DNA of 11,150 nt, from assembly GCA_027604685.1 (NCBI GenBank), contig JADHYX010000244.1:18573-29722 (forward strand), in the 5' to 3' direction. The stretch's first letter is position 1. Each line of letters starts with the position of its first letter. Shown piece by piece: positions 1 through 8,116 of this stretch. Under the pieces are notes generated by a model. That model saw only the letters and a list, made by a program, of their open reading frames with translations. It had not been told where the DNA came from and ran no database searches. Position numbers and translations under genes: made by a program. Source of the DNA: Lobulomyces angularis (taxonomy: Eukaryota > Chytridiomycota > Chytridiomycetes > Lobulomycetales > Lobulomycetaceae).

Positions 1-2203
1 CTACTACGACATCCGGAAAAATTTGACAAAAGTCAACGTTCCAAACTGCATGATCATCCCAAACTTTTGAGGCCAACAGTAATCCACCCAAAACTATTCT
101 TGCCCAATTACTTAAAAAAAAAAATATAAAAAAAAAAAAATTTAGTTTATTTTATTTTTTATTTTTACCTGGTATGTATAGTAATTTTGGTTAAATTTAA
201 CATTCTTTTTATATAAATCTATTAATTGATTAAAAAACAAAAAAAAATTTATTTAATTTATTTAATTTTTTAAATATTAAAAAAAAGGAAAGGATATTTT
301 AATTTTTTTACCAATGCAATAATTATACACTCAACGTTTAGTTCAGCAGCAGTAAATAGACATTCTAAATATTTGTATACGTCGTTTACTTCTGGTATTT
401 TATTACAAAACTGTACATTTTTCTTAGAAAAAATTAAATTAAAATTAAATTAAGTGTCATTAAAATAGAATTTAATTTTTTCATATTTTTTATTTTCTAT
501 TATTTTTTTTTTTTTTTTTTTACTGAAAGAGGGTTTAATTTTTCTGAATATATATTATTTGAAACAAAATTTGCACTATTTTCATTTAATTTTATATCGT
601 TTACTAACGAGGTTGCAGCACTGGGCAAAAAATATTTTAAAATTAAATACAGTATTAACATATATTTAGCTTACCATTTTAATGTTTCATTTAAATCGGA
701 AGCAATCATAGTAAAATCGACAAAAAGAGTGCTGCAGCTGTTACTTTTTGAAACAGTTTTTTTTTTTGAATAGTTTGGTGAAGGGTTGATTAGCTTTGGT
801 CCCAATATTTGTAATTTACTGATCTCACAAATACTTCCATCAATATTTCTTTTAATTTTTTTTAACAATTTGATACTATCTTGCTGTGCTTTTCCATTAT
901 TAAAAAGCTGACTTTTATCAAGGTTACTGTTACTATTATTGTTACTATTGCAGTTCAAATTAATTTTATTAAAGTTAAAGTTAGTAGCGCTTGATACACT
1001 CTCATTCAATTGTAGCTGTGAGGATTGACTGCTGATTGCCGACAGTCTAAAGAAATCCTCATTAAACCTCTGACCGATAATAGAAATGTTTGAAACAACA
1101 CTTAAGTCGTGCGTGTCAACGCTATTTCTTCTACTACCTCCACCAAAAAGTTTGCTTGATGATCTTTGTGGTTTACATACTGCAGGTGCAACTTTTACTT
1201 CCTCTTCTGCCAAAGTCACCTTTATCTCGCTAGTTGTCAATAGAATAGCTGGAGGCGGGGTTGGAGAGGATTTCGTACGTTTGCTTTGTGCTGTTGGAGT
1301 TAATTCATTTTGTTGAAGAATTAAATTAAAAAAGTTATTTGAATCTACTGCTTCACCACCAATCTTAACACTGTCATTAAAATCTAAATTTGATTTTAAA
1401 TTAATTTTTTGGTAATTAATATTCGAGTTTGAAAGTGATTTTAAATTTTTTTCAGTTTCAACACTTTGCTCCATTGATTTTTTTTTTTGTTTTTCACTCA
1501 AATGTCTTTGTAGCGAGGGATGAACTCTCTCTGCAATAGTTACGTTGTTTCCAGTGGGTGCTGTTTGCGTCTGCTGAATAGCCGCAGGTATACTATGTGA
1601 TAATGGATGGTATAGACTCAATTGGCAGATATCGCTTGAGAGTGGATGGGAGGTAGGGGAAATAGTTTCAAAGTGGGAGGTTATATAAGGCGAAACAGAG
1701 TGTAAATAGTGAGCATCATTACCGCTTTCCATTTGCTTATCAGTCAAGCAATAGTTGAAGTTGCGGGAAGGAGAACCTTTTTCCAAGTTTGAAATGGTAT
1801 TTGGACTATCCACTTTGTTGTTATTGACGGAGATATCTATTGAAGTATTGATGCTACTTTGAATATATTTTGAACTTTGTGCAGAATGCTTGAGTGCTAT
1901 CAAATTTTGGGTGCCAAATACTGAAGTTTGTGTATTTAAAGGTGGAACTAAACAGTTTCTCGAGTTGTAAAAAAAACTTTGAGTTTTATTGTTGTCATCA
2001 AATTGTAAATCGTTGTTATTAAGTTCCAAATCCAAGTCTAAAATTTCATCAGGAGTCAATGGGGAGGATGATTCTCTAGTTTGTAGAATTTGTTTATTAA
2101 ATTTTTCAGTATTCAAATGTAAATTTTTTTTTGAGGAATTGGAAGAAAAACTTGGTAATATTGCTTCTTCCTCATCTTCGACACTCGTCAGCGTGTTGCC
2201 CAT
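1..2203 (-). CDS. CCNY: Cyclin Y-like protein, 5 exons visible, 3' end cut by window edge
   Basis: Cyclin Y activates PFTAIRE/PCTAIRE kinases (CDK14, CDK16) at membranes in animals. Exons: 2203-675, 620-524, 410-312, 218-169, 110-<1; all joins keep frame. The ATG is preceded directly by an in-frame TAA. The protein begins MGNTLTS, a myristoylation-type start (G2, T6) that matches the MGNT start of human cyclin Y. Residues about 10-480 are low-complexity, rich in Ser, Asn and Gln, with SP/TP sites and an RRNSVD motif at 358-363. Homology starts near 486 ([12 protein letters not shown]; human YSSCSTIFLDD) and continues through exon 3 ([20 protein letters not shown], 548-570 region) and exon 5 ([17 protein letters not shown], 606-622), the cyclin-box core. 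About 628 residues are visible; human cyclin Y is about 341 in total, so the N-terminal extension is unusually long. The left edge cuts the cyclin box. Identification is firm; kinase partner and function here are inferred. Confidence 0.92.
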
Positions 2204-2264
2204 TTAAAAAAACCAAAAATAAAGTAATATGATTGATGATAAAAATACAATTATTTATATATTA

Positions 2265-2298
<34 letters not shown>

Positions 2299-2804
2299 AT
2301 TATTTATATAAAAAGTTTTTTTTTCTTATTAACAAATTACAAAAAAAAAAAAAAAAATAAGTTAAATTTTTTTTATTATTTTGATTGATTGGTCAACCAA
2401 AAAAAAAAAAAAAAAAATTTTTAAAAAAATATATATACATATATATTTTTCTTTTATAAAATAAAAAAAAATCTAAGTTTTAATGAAACAAAGACTCCAC
2501 AACACTTTTAGTGAAGTTTTCCAATAAGTTTTATTGTTTTTATCATTTGTCTTTAAACTACTAAAAACATACACTCAAAAATTTTTTTATTTAGAAAAAG
2601 TGAAAATAATTAATTTGCTTATTTTGAGATATTTATTTAATTTTTTTTTTATAATAAGTTAAAAAAAATAAAAATAAAATAAAGAAAAAAAAAAAAGAAG
2701 TGTATGCATGTTTTTAAAAAAAAAAAAAAATAGGTTTTTTTATACAAAAAAAAAATTAAAAATTAAAAAAAAAAAGTTTAATTTTTTTTATTTAATTTAT
2801 TTTT
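2204..2804. other. Intergenic spacer between KIBRA-like 3' end and cyclin Y-like 5' end
   Basis: About 600 bases of A and T tracts with no supportable gene. It should hold the 3' UTR of the KIBRA-like gene and the promoter and 5' UTR of the cyclin Y-like gene. A CCAAT pentamer reads on the minus strand at 2388-2392, about 185 bases upstream of the cyclin Y-like ATG, inside the imperfect inverted repeat TTGGTCAACCAA. This could be a promoter CCAAT box but is weak on its own. About 2480-2600 is slightly less AT-extreme; only very short open frames are present on either strand. Confidence 0.6.
2265..2299. repeat. T14-A21 homopolymer pair
   Basis: Fourteen T are followed directly by 21 A, about 60 bases upstream of the cyclin Y-like start codon. 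Further long A runs follow at 2341-2357 (17) and 2399-2417 (19). Such rigid poly(dA:dT) tracts commonly disfavour nucleosomes in promoters. That role here is inference, since similar runs also occur inside introns of this window. Confidence 0.75.
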
Positions 2805-4476
2805 TTAATTTCCTCCTCTTTGAAAACCAATAAATAATTCATGGGTAGAAGTAGCCAATAAGAATAACTGAAGGGAGTGGAAAAAAAAATTTTTATTTTT
2901 TAATTAATGTTTCTACTTTTTTTATTTTTTTTACCTTTTCTCTAAAAGTCAATCTTTCACCCAATCTAGCTTTACTTTCCAATTCAGTGTACCCCTCTTG
3001 CTCATCTTGAGCTAGATAATTGTTGATGGTTGTTACCCAACTCTTACTTAAGGTTGGGTTACTGTCATCAGAACCAGAATTGACTTGATTTAAATTGTTT
3101 GCACCAAAATTTTTGATGGCTTCTTCAATTTCACTTCTAGCTTTTGTTGCTACTTGCTGAGCTATAACGTTGCGGAGTTTCAATGAACGGAATTGTTTCT
3201 AAAAAAATATAAAATAAATTTTTTTTCCCAATTATTTAACAAAATAAATTAAAGTTAAAAAAAAAAACTTTTTTTACCTTAAGTCCCAAGTAATACATCT
3301 CTCTTTCTAATCTAGTGATCTTATTAGAAGGAGTTTTTTCATCAACTTCCATTTCAGGATTAATATAGCTGTTAAAATTAGTATCAGATTCAACTTTTAT
3401 GACATCTGGGCATTTAAAGTCTTTGTCAAAAACTTCAACTACTTTTAACTGAGCTATTTCTTTTTGCAAGTTACTTCTTACTTCAACCTCTTTCATGTAG
3501 TTTAACTTTAAGGAATTGATTTCACTTAAAACTACCTTTTGGCTTTTTAGCTGGTCATAATTTTCTTTTTCTAATCTATTTGTCATATTTTCAATGTCCT
3601 CAAAATCAGATATCATATCTTCTAACTCTACTTTTAATCGACTGATGGAGGCGGTGACGTCCACAAGTTGCTTTGTGAGTTTGTCCATTTCTTCGCTGTT
3701 TTCGTCAATTAAAGGTAAAACTTTTCCTTTATTTTGTCTTTGTACTTTTTGCTCAAGAATTTTCTTTTCGTTAACAACTTTTTGTACATCTTTGGTTTTT
3801 TCTGATATAAGTTTGTCCTTTTCTTGTTTTAAAAACTCTCTAAGTTCTTTCACCTGCATAATGAACTTGTTTATTCTTGGATCGTCCAAGGTATTTCGGT
3901 GGTTCAAGTGGTCGATAAAGTAAGTTCCTAGTTCAGCATCATGACAAATTTCCCAACCATATGGTTCCTCGTCCTTGTTAGGGTCACATTCTTCCCATGA
4001 CTTTTTTTTCCAAAATTTGTCTCTTGGATCGATCCATGTAGTAGTTTTCGTTTTAGCATTTGCAAAAAACCACTTTTCATGTTGCCTAGAGTAAACCCTT
4101 TTTATATTTTTATATATTTTTTTTTTTAATTAGTTTTAATCCTATATATTTTTATTTTAAATTACTTTGACCATCCATAAGGTAACTTATAATCATCACT
4201 AGGAGTTTTTTCAAATTCAAGGTGGGCAATACTTTTGTCATCAGCAGTAGTCCAAATACTTTCACTATCACTGTCTTTTTTTGGAGTTTTATGAATTTGT
4301 TGTTGTCTGCCCTTGTTGTCTTCACCAAACACAATGCTATTAGCATAAAGACTGTTTTTTCTTAATTTTCCACTGTACACTGACGCTGCCTTACTGCTTG
4401 TTGAAAATTTTGTGTCGTTTCTTTTTAGTTGATGTGCATGATTAATTGCTTCGTCTGGAAATACTTTGGATGCCAT
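2805..4476 (-). CDS. KIBRA: KIBRA/WWC-like protein: two WW domains plus coiled coil, no C2 domain (485 aa)
   Basis: In animals KIBRA is a cytoplasmic and cortical scaffold that acts upstream of the Hippo kinases and binds PPxY partners. Exons: 4476-4166, 4097-3278, 3198-2935, 2867-2805; introns of 68, 79 and 67 nt; TAA stop at 2805. WW1 spans residues 98-129 (LPYGW, W102, W125, P128). WW2 spans 148-178 (W152, YFIDH at 163-167, P177), with Leu174 where the second Trp should be; human KIBRA WW2 is also degenerate there (Ile). The WW1 end TTTWIDPRDKF and the following linker closely resemble KIBRA. A coiled coil rich in Lys, Glu and Leu covers about 180-320, then a shorter helical C-terminus. 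Residues 1-95 are basic and Ser-rich. Human KIBRA is about 1,110 residues with a central C2 domain; none exists here, and the C-terminal exon ends in a clear stop. MAGI-type WW domains are an alternative, but the coiled coil argues for WWC. Function is inferred. Confidence 0.82.
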
Positions 4477-4837
4477 ATTTAATTTTATATTATTTTTTGT
4501 ATAAGAAAATAAAAACTCAAAATTCTTTTTTCTTTCTCTTAATTTTTTACTTTTTTTGAATTTTTTTTTTTTTTTTGAAAAACGCGTTTTTTTCTCTTTT
4601 TAACTTCAGTTTAAGGAGAATGAAAAAAAAAAATAAAAAATTTTTTTCTTATAATTCTTAAAATAAAAAAAAAAAAAAAAAAAAATACTATATTTATTAT
4701 AAAAAAAAAAAAATTTCTAAATTTATATATAATTTTTTTTTTCTTTTCTTTTGGGTTTTCAAAAAAAAAAATAAAATAAAATACATATCATCAAATTAAT
4801 TTTTTTCCCTATTTTTTTTTTTTTTTTATAGTTGTTT
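4477..4837. other. Intergenic spacer, 5' region of the KIBRA-like gene
   Basis: About 360 bases of A/T tracts, including 21 A at 4665-4685. No open frame is convincing. It should contain the MMAA 3' UTR and the KIBRA-like promoter. The only CpG-containing element is the ACGCGT palindrome listed separately. Confidence 0.6.
4579..4590. promoter_or_regulatory. AAAACGCGTTTT palindrome containing an MCB-type ACGCGT box
   Basis: The perfect palindrome AAAACGCGTTTT lies about 105 bases upstream of the KIBRA-like start codon in sequence otherwise nearly devoid of G and C. ACGCGT (4582-4587) is the MluI cell-cycle box that fungal MBF/DSC1 factors bind at G1/S genes. The hexamer is visible; regulatory use here is inference, and one copy could be chance. 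Confidence 0.3.
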
Positions 4838-6565
4838 TTAAATTTTTTTTTCTTTATTATGTTGATCGAATATAAATTTATCCAATATTATGTCACCGGC
4901 TCTACCAGGAGTAATATCACCTTTGTAAGTTTTGTCTTCAAGACAATCTATGGTATCTTTAACATTTTTGTCATTTCTTAATCTTTAAAAAAAAAAAAAT
5001 TCTCAACATTTTGTAATTTTTTATTTTTACCTCCAAAGAAGTTCATCAGAAATTCTTTGCCACATCCACTTTTTTCTTTGTCTACCTCTTTTTGATTCAA
5101 GTTCATTTGAAGTCTAAATAAAAAATTAAAGAAATAATATTGTGCTCTTTACTTCAAGAATAGTATGCATTTTTTTCATTTTTTCCCAAATTTTATCAAA
5201 TCCTTTTTTTTCCTGGGAAGAAACACTTAAAACAGTTGGTTTCCCTTTTGAAGAAAAAAATGTAAAAATGTGATTTTTTTTTTAAATTATTTTACATAAT
5301 GGAAATGTCGGAGTAACAAATTTTAAAGCAGATGTATACTCTATTTGCGCCATTCTAGCTGGAACTTCAAGTAGACCATCGGCCTTAAAATATATTAAAT
5401 TTAACCATATAAAATTTTTTTTTTTTTCAATACCTTATTAACTAAAATTAAATCAGACAATTCAACAATTCCTTTTTTTAGACCTTGTAGTTCATCACCA
5501 GCACCTGGGGCCACTAACAAAACAAACATATCTACCATATCAGCAACCATAGTTTCGCTTTGACCAACTCCAACCGTCTCAATTAAAATTATATCGTAAC
5601 CAGCTGCTTCACATAGAATAACTGCCTCATTAGTATTTCTTGCAACACCTCCCAATGTTCCACGGGAGGGAGAAGGTCTAACATATGCTCTGGGATGAAC
5701 TGTTAATTCTGGCATTCTAGTTTTATCACCCTAAACCATTTATTAAATACAAGGTGGAAAAAAAAAATACATATGCAGATATACGAAAATTAATTACTTA
5801 CTAAAATTGATCCACCTGTTCTAGAAGAAGATGGATCTACTGCCTTTTTATATTAAATTTAAAATTATTTGGAATAATATAAAAATCAGTGATACCAAAA
5901 CAGCAACATTATGACCTTACAAAAAAAAAAATAATAAATTTAAAGAAAAAAAAAATATATTTATAATATATATATGTTAATAACAATTAAATTATTTAAA
6001 CTGGTAAAATTATTTTACTTGGATTTTTATAGTAATAATATTAAAATAAGCAATTTACCTTTACTTAACAAAAAAACTCCAAAACTTTCAATAAATGAAG
6101 ATTTTCCCACTCCAGGTGCTCCTAAAAAACATTTTTTTATTATTTTTTTTTTGCATATACATTAGATAGTATACCACTTAATCCAATTCTAAAAGTGCTT
6201 TTAAATCTTGGAGCTTTAATTTGTTGAGAAAATTTTTTTTTTTTATTCTCTTGGATTAAAATTGAAAGAAGTTCTTGTGCTTCTTCCTTATGATCTTGTC
6301 TAGTTGATTCCACTATTGAAAAAAAAATTTAAAAGAAAAAAATTTTAAAATGCAAAGAAAATAAGGTAAATCATTTTTTCTTTTCTATTAACCTAGAGTT
6401 ATTGATCTAGCAAGTGCTATACATTTTTTTTTTTTTTTTTTTTAAGATACAAAAAAAGTAAAATTTAAAATCTATTTGTTTTTTTTATTTTTCTTTTGAA
6501 TATAAACCTGCTCTGTTTCCATGAATTATATTATTTGCTAAAGACTTGATTAGTTCTTTATTCAT
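4838..6565 (-). CDS. MMAA: MMAA/MeaB-type GTPase, methylmalonyl-CoA mutase chaperone (349 aa, 11 exons)
   Basis: This G3E-family GTPase gates adenosylcobalamin loading onto methylmalonyl-CoA mutase and protects it; in animals it is mitochondrial. Exons: 6565-6508, 6416-6393, 6312-6175, 6121-6059, 5915-5896, 5843-5802, 5730-5434, 5383-5296, 5244-5153, 5113-5031, 4982-4838; the total of 1,050 nt closes exactly at TAA. Motifs: [13 protein letters not shown] at 20-32, P-loop GAPGVGKS at 74-81, [13 protein letters not shown] at 103-115, GDKTRM at 116-121, [11 protein letters not shown] at 133-143, ETVGVGQSE at 166-174, and NKAD (G4) at 213-216. The C-terminal helical region KKWMWQRI near 290-297 matches the human KVWMW segment, and [13 protein letters not shown] near the end matches human SPGLAADFLLKAF. 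Introns split the P-loop after G74 position 1 and NK/AD. Two exons are only 24 and 20 nt. No mitochondrial presequence is visible: an in-frame TAA lies two codons upstream of the ATG, so the protein starts where bacterial MeaB starts. Confidence 0.97.
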
Positions 6566-6967
6566 GGGTTATAATTTAAAAAAATATTGCTGGATCTAGA
6601 ATTTAAAATTTTCCTTTTTTTAATAAACACATAAAAAAAAAGTATAAATATTTAAAAAAAAAATGGGGTAGTTTAATTAGACCAAAAATGAAGATATTCA
6701 TACCACTTTAAGTTAGATAGAGTCCTAGAGAGTTAAAACTTTGATTGCATTTACAGCTGCTTTGACAATAAAAGGGACAATTGTTTTCTTATTTTGTATT
6801 GATGCTTCAAAATTTTCAAATTTGAAATTATATTTTGATTAAGAAAAATATTTAAAAACTAAATTACATTTACAATTAAAACCAAAAATAATATTTTATT
6901 TTTATCTACAAATCCTTAATAATGCACATCAGAGAAATGAAAAGAAGCTTTTTTTTTAAAAATAATT
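6566..6967. other. Spacer between NDUFA4-like 3' end and MMAA 5' end, with an unexplained complex patch
   Basis: About 400 bases. The flanks are A/T tracts, but about 6660-6838 is clearly richer in G and C and more complex. On the minus strand 6838-6725 is an open frame without ATG, ending KAAVNAIKVLTL and a TAG stop; I cannot identify it. A good donor (GTATGA) starts at 6703 on the minus strand and a TCTAG acceptor lies at 6600-6596, so part of this could be a non-coding 5' exon of MMAA. An AATAAA reads on the minus strand at 6900-6895, about 70 bases past the NDUFA4-like stop, but such strings are common at this base composition. Confidence 0.4.
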
Positions 6968-7387
6968 TTACTTCGCTAAACCATCCATAAAGTGTTCTCT
7001 TGCTTTTCCTTCAAATTTTTGATTAACCGCATAAAGTTTAATATTCTAACATTCAAAGGGGAAAAATTAGAAATGATCTATAAAGATAATTTATGAACCT
7101 TTGACTGTTCCAAGTGAACGTATGGATAAGGATTTTCTTTTTTTTTCGAAAGGACAATTGTAGGATCTAGAAGGAAAAAAAAAAGGAATTGAGAAGGATG
7201 AAAATTGAGATGGAAAGTGAAACCTGAGGTAGCAAAATGACCCAACATAAAGATACCACCCCCAACGGCAGCAAAGACACCAGCTACAACAACAGAAACC
7301 TAGAGAAATTTTTTTTTTTTAATGTTGATAAAAAAAGGAAATTTAGCTTACATAGGGAGTTTTAGCGTAGGAAAGCAGAGAAGGCAT
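6968..7387 (-). CDS. NDUFA4: NDUFA4/MLRQ-like small mitochondrial membrane protein (85 aa, 4 exons)
   Basis: NDUFA4 (COXFA4) is a single-span inner-membrane protein first assigned to complex I and now placed in cytochrome c oxidase. Exons: 7387-7352, 7299-7224, 7166-7099, 7045-6968; introns of 52, 57 and 53 nt; TAA stop. Residues 13-36 form one hydrophobic span rich in Val, Ala and Gly after a short N-terminus. The family-like part follows: DPTIVLSKKKENPYPYV from 38, then L56 and KLYAVN at 63-68. This lines up with human NPEPW...KFYSVN at matching spacing. Length fits the family (human 81). Similarity is short, so a related B12D/MLRQ protein is the main alternative. Two of its donors are weak (GTTTCA, GTTCAT). 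Intron 2 (7223-7167) has no in-frame stop and is a multiple of three, so retention would add 19 residues. Confidence 0.65.
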
Positions 7388-8116
7388 GTTAAAAAAATTG
7401 TTTACTTAAAAATTTAAAGTTTGAGAAAGTTGATTGAATTTAGATTGAATAAAAATAAGTTGAATTTATTAGAATCTTTTTAAAAAAAAAAATTGAAAAA
7501 GTTAAGTTTAATTAAAAAAAATTTCAAAAAAATTTTCAAAAAATAATTAATGAAAAAAATTGAAAATTACAAAAAAAAAATAAAAAGTTTGAAAATTTAT
7601 AGAAAATTTTTTGTCGAAGGAGCCCATTAGGTGACACAATCATCCACCCAATTTTCGATTCTTTTTCAATAAAAATATTTAAGACTTTCATTTAAAAAAC
7701 TTATTTTTTTAAAGATCAAAGTTGAAGTTTTTAAATAAAATCTTCTAAATAAATCTGATTTTAAAAACTTATTTACTAATATTTTATAGAAATTGATTTT
7801 CCTATTGCTTGCTACTGTTGATCGCATAAATTTCATCCTCTTCAATTCCACTTTATTTTAAATCCCATCAACTCTCTAATTTATAAATATCAATCTAATT
7901 TTTTTATATTGAATAATTTAATTTTTTTAATTTTTTTTTCCTATCCTTAATTTCTGCTTTTAAAAATTTATAAAACTCTCTTTTTTTTTTATTAATAAAT
8001 TTTAATTTATTCACTTCCAAAATTTTTATTTTTAAATCAAGTAATTCTATATTATAATCCTTATATATTTTTATTCTTAAAATAAAAAACTTTTATTATA
8101 CTTAAATTTTTTTTTT
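7388..8116. other. Spacer between CEP83-like 3' end and NDUFA4-like 5' end
   Basis: About 730 bases with no gene I can support. 7388-7612 is A/T tracts and must contain the NDUFA4-like promoter. 7613-7661 is a distinct patch with normal complexity that reads open in more than one frame on both strands. On the minus strand 7851-7666 is open for 61 codons but begins GTG, with the first ATG at 7836; the product is basic and unrecognised. On the minus strand 8089-7904 is open for 61 codons, rich in Lys, Ile and Leu, and could be an extra 3' exon of the CEP83-like gene. None of these is called as a gene. Confidence 0.4.

Noticed and set aside
671..674. Ending the cyclin Y-like protein at the TAA at 671-673
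   Set aside because: GTAAGC at 674 is a strong donor, and the next four exons continue the conserved cyclin Y sequence in phase to the window edge.
1086..1316. Plus-strand open frame antisense to the cyclin Y-like first exon
   Set aside because: Shadow of the coding strand; the minus-strand frame runs through it as part of a protein with family homology.
2893..2934. Ending the KIBRA-like protein by reading through to a Lys-rich tail at 2893
   Set aside because: GTAAAA at 2934 is a donor like others in the window, and a CTTCAG acceptor at 2868 leads to an in-phase exon of normal composition with a stop.
3594..3923. Plus-strand open frame, Ser- and Phe-rich, opposite the KIBRA-like exon 2
   Set aside because: Reverse of a Lys/Glu-rich coiled coil naturally gives a Ser/Phe/Leu-rich frame; no independent support.
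4152..4346. Alternative minus-strand frame overlapping KIBRA-like exon 1
   Set aside because: The overlapping frame 4476-4166 splices in phase into a complete WW domain; this one does not.
6895..6900. AATAAA polyadenylation signals
   Set aside because: AATAAA-like strings are everywhere at this base composition, so single matches carry almost no weight; mentioned only in the spacer note.
7666..7851. 61-codon minus-strand open frame as a separate small gene
   Set aside because: It starts with GTG, has no recognisable domain and lies in a spacer where chance open frames of this size are possible. The first ATG is at 7836 and shortens it further.
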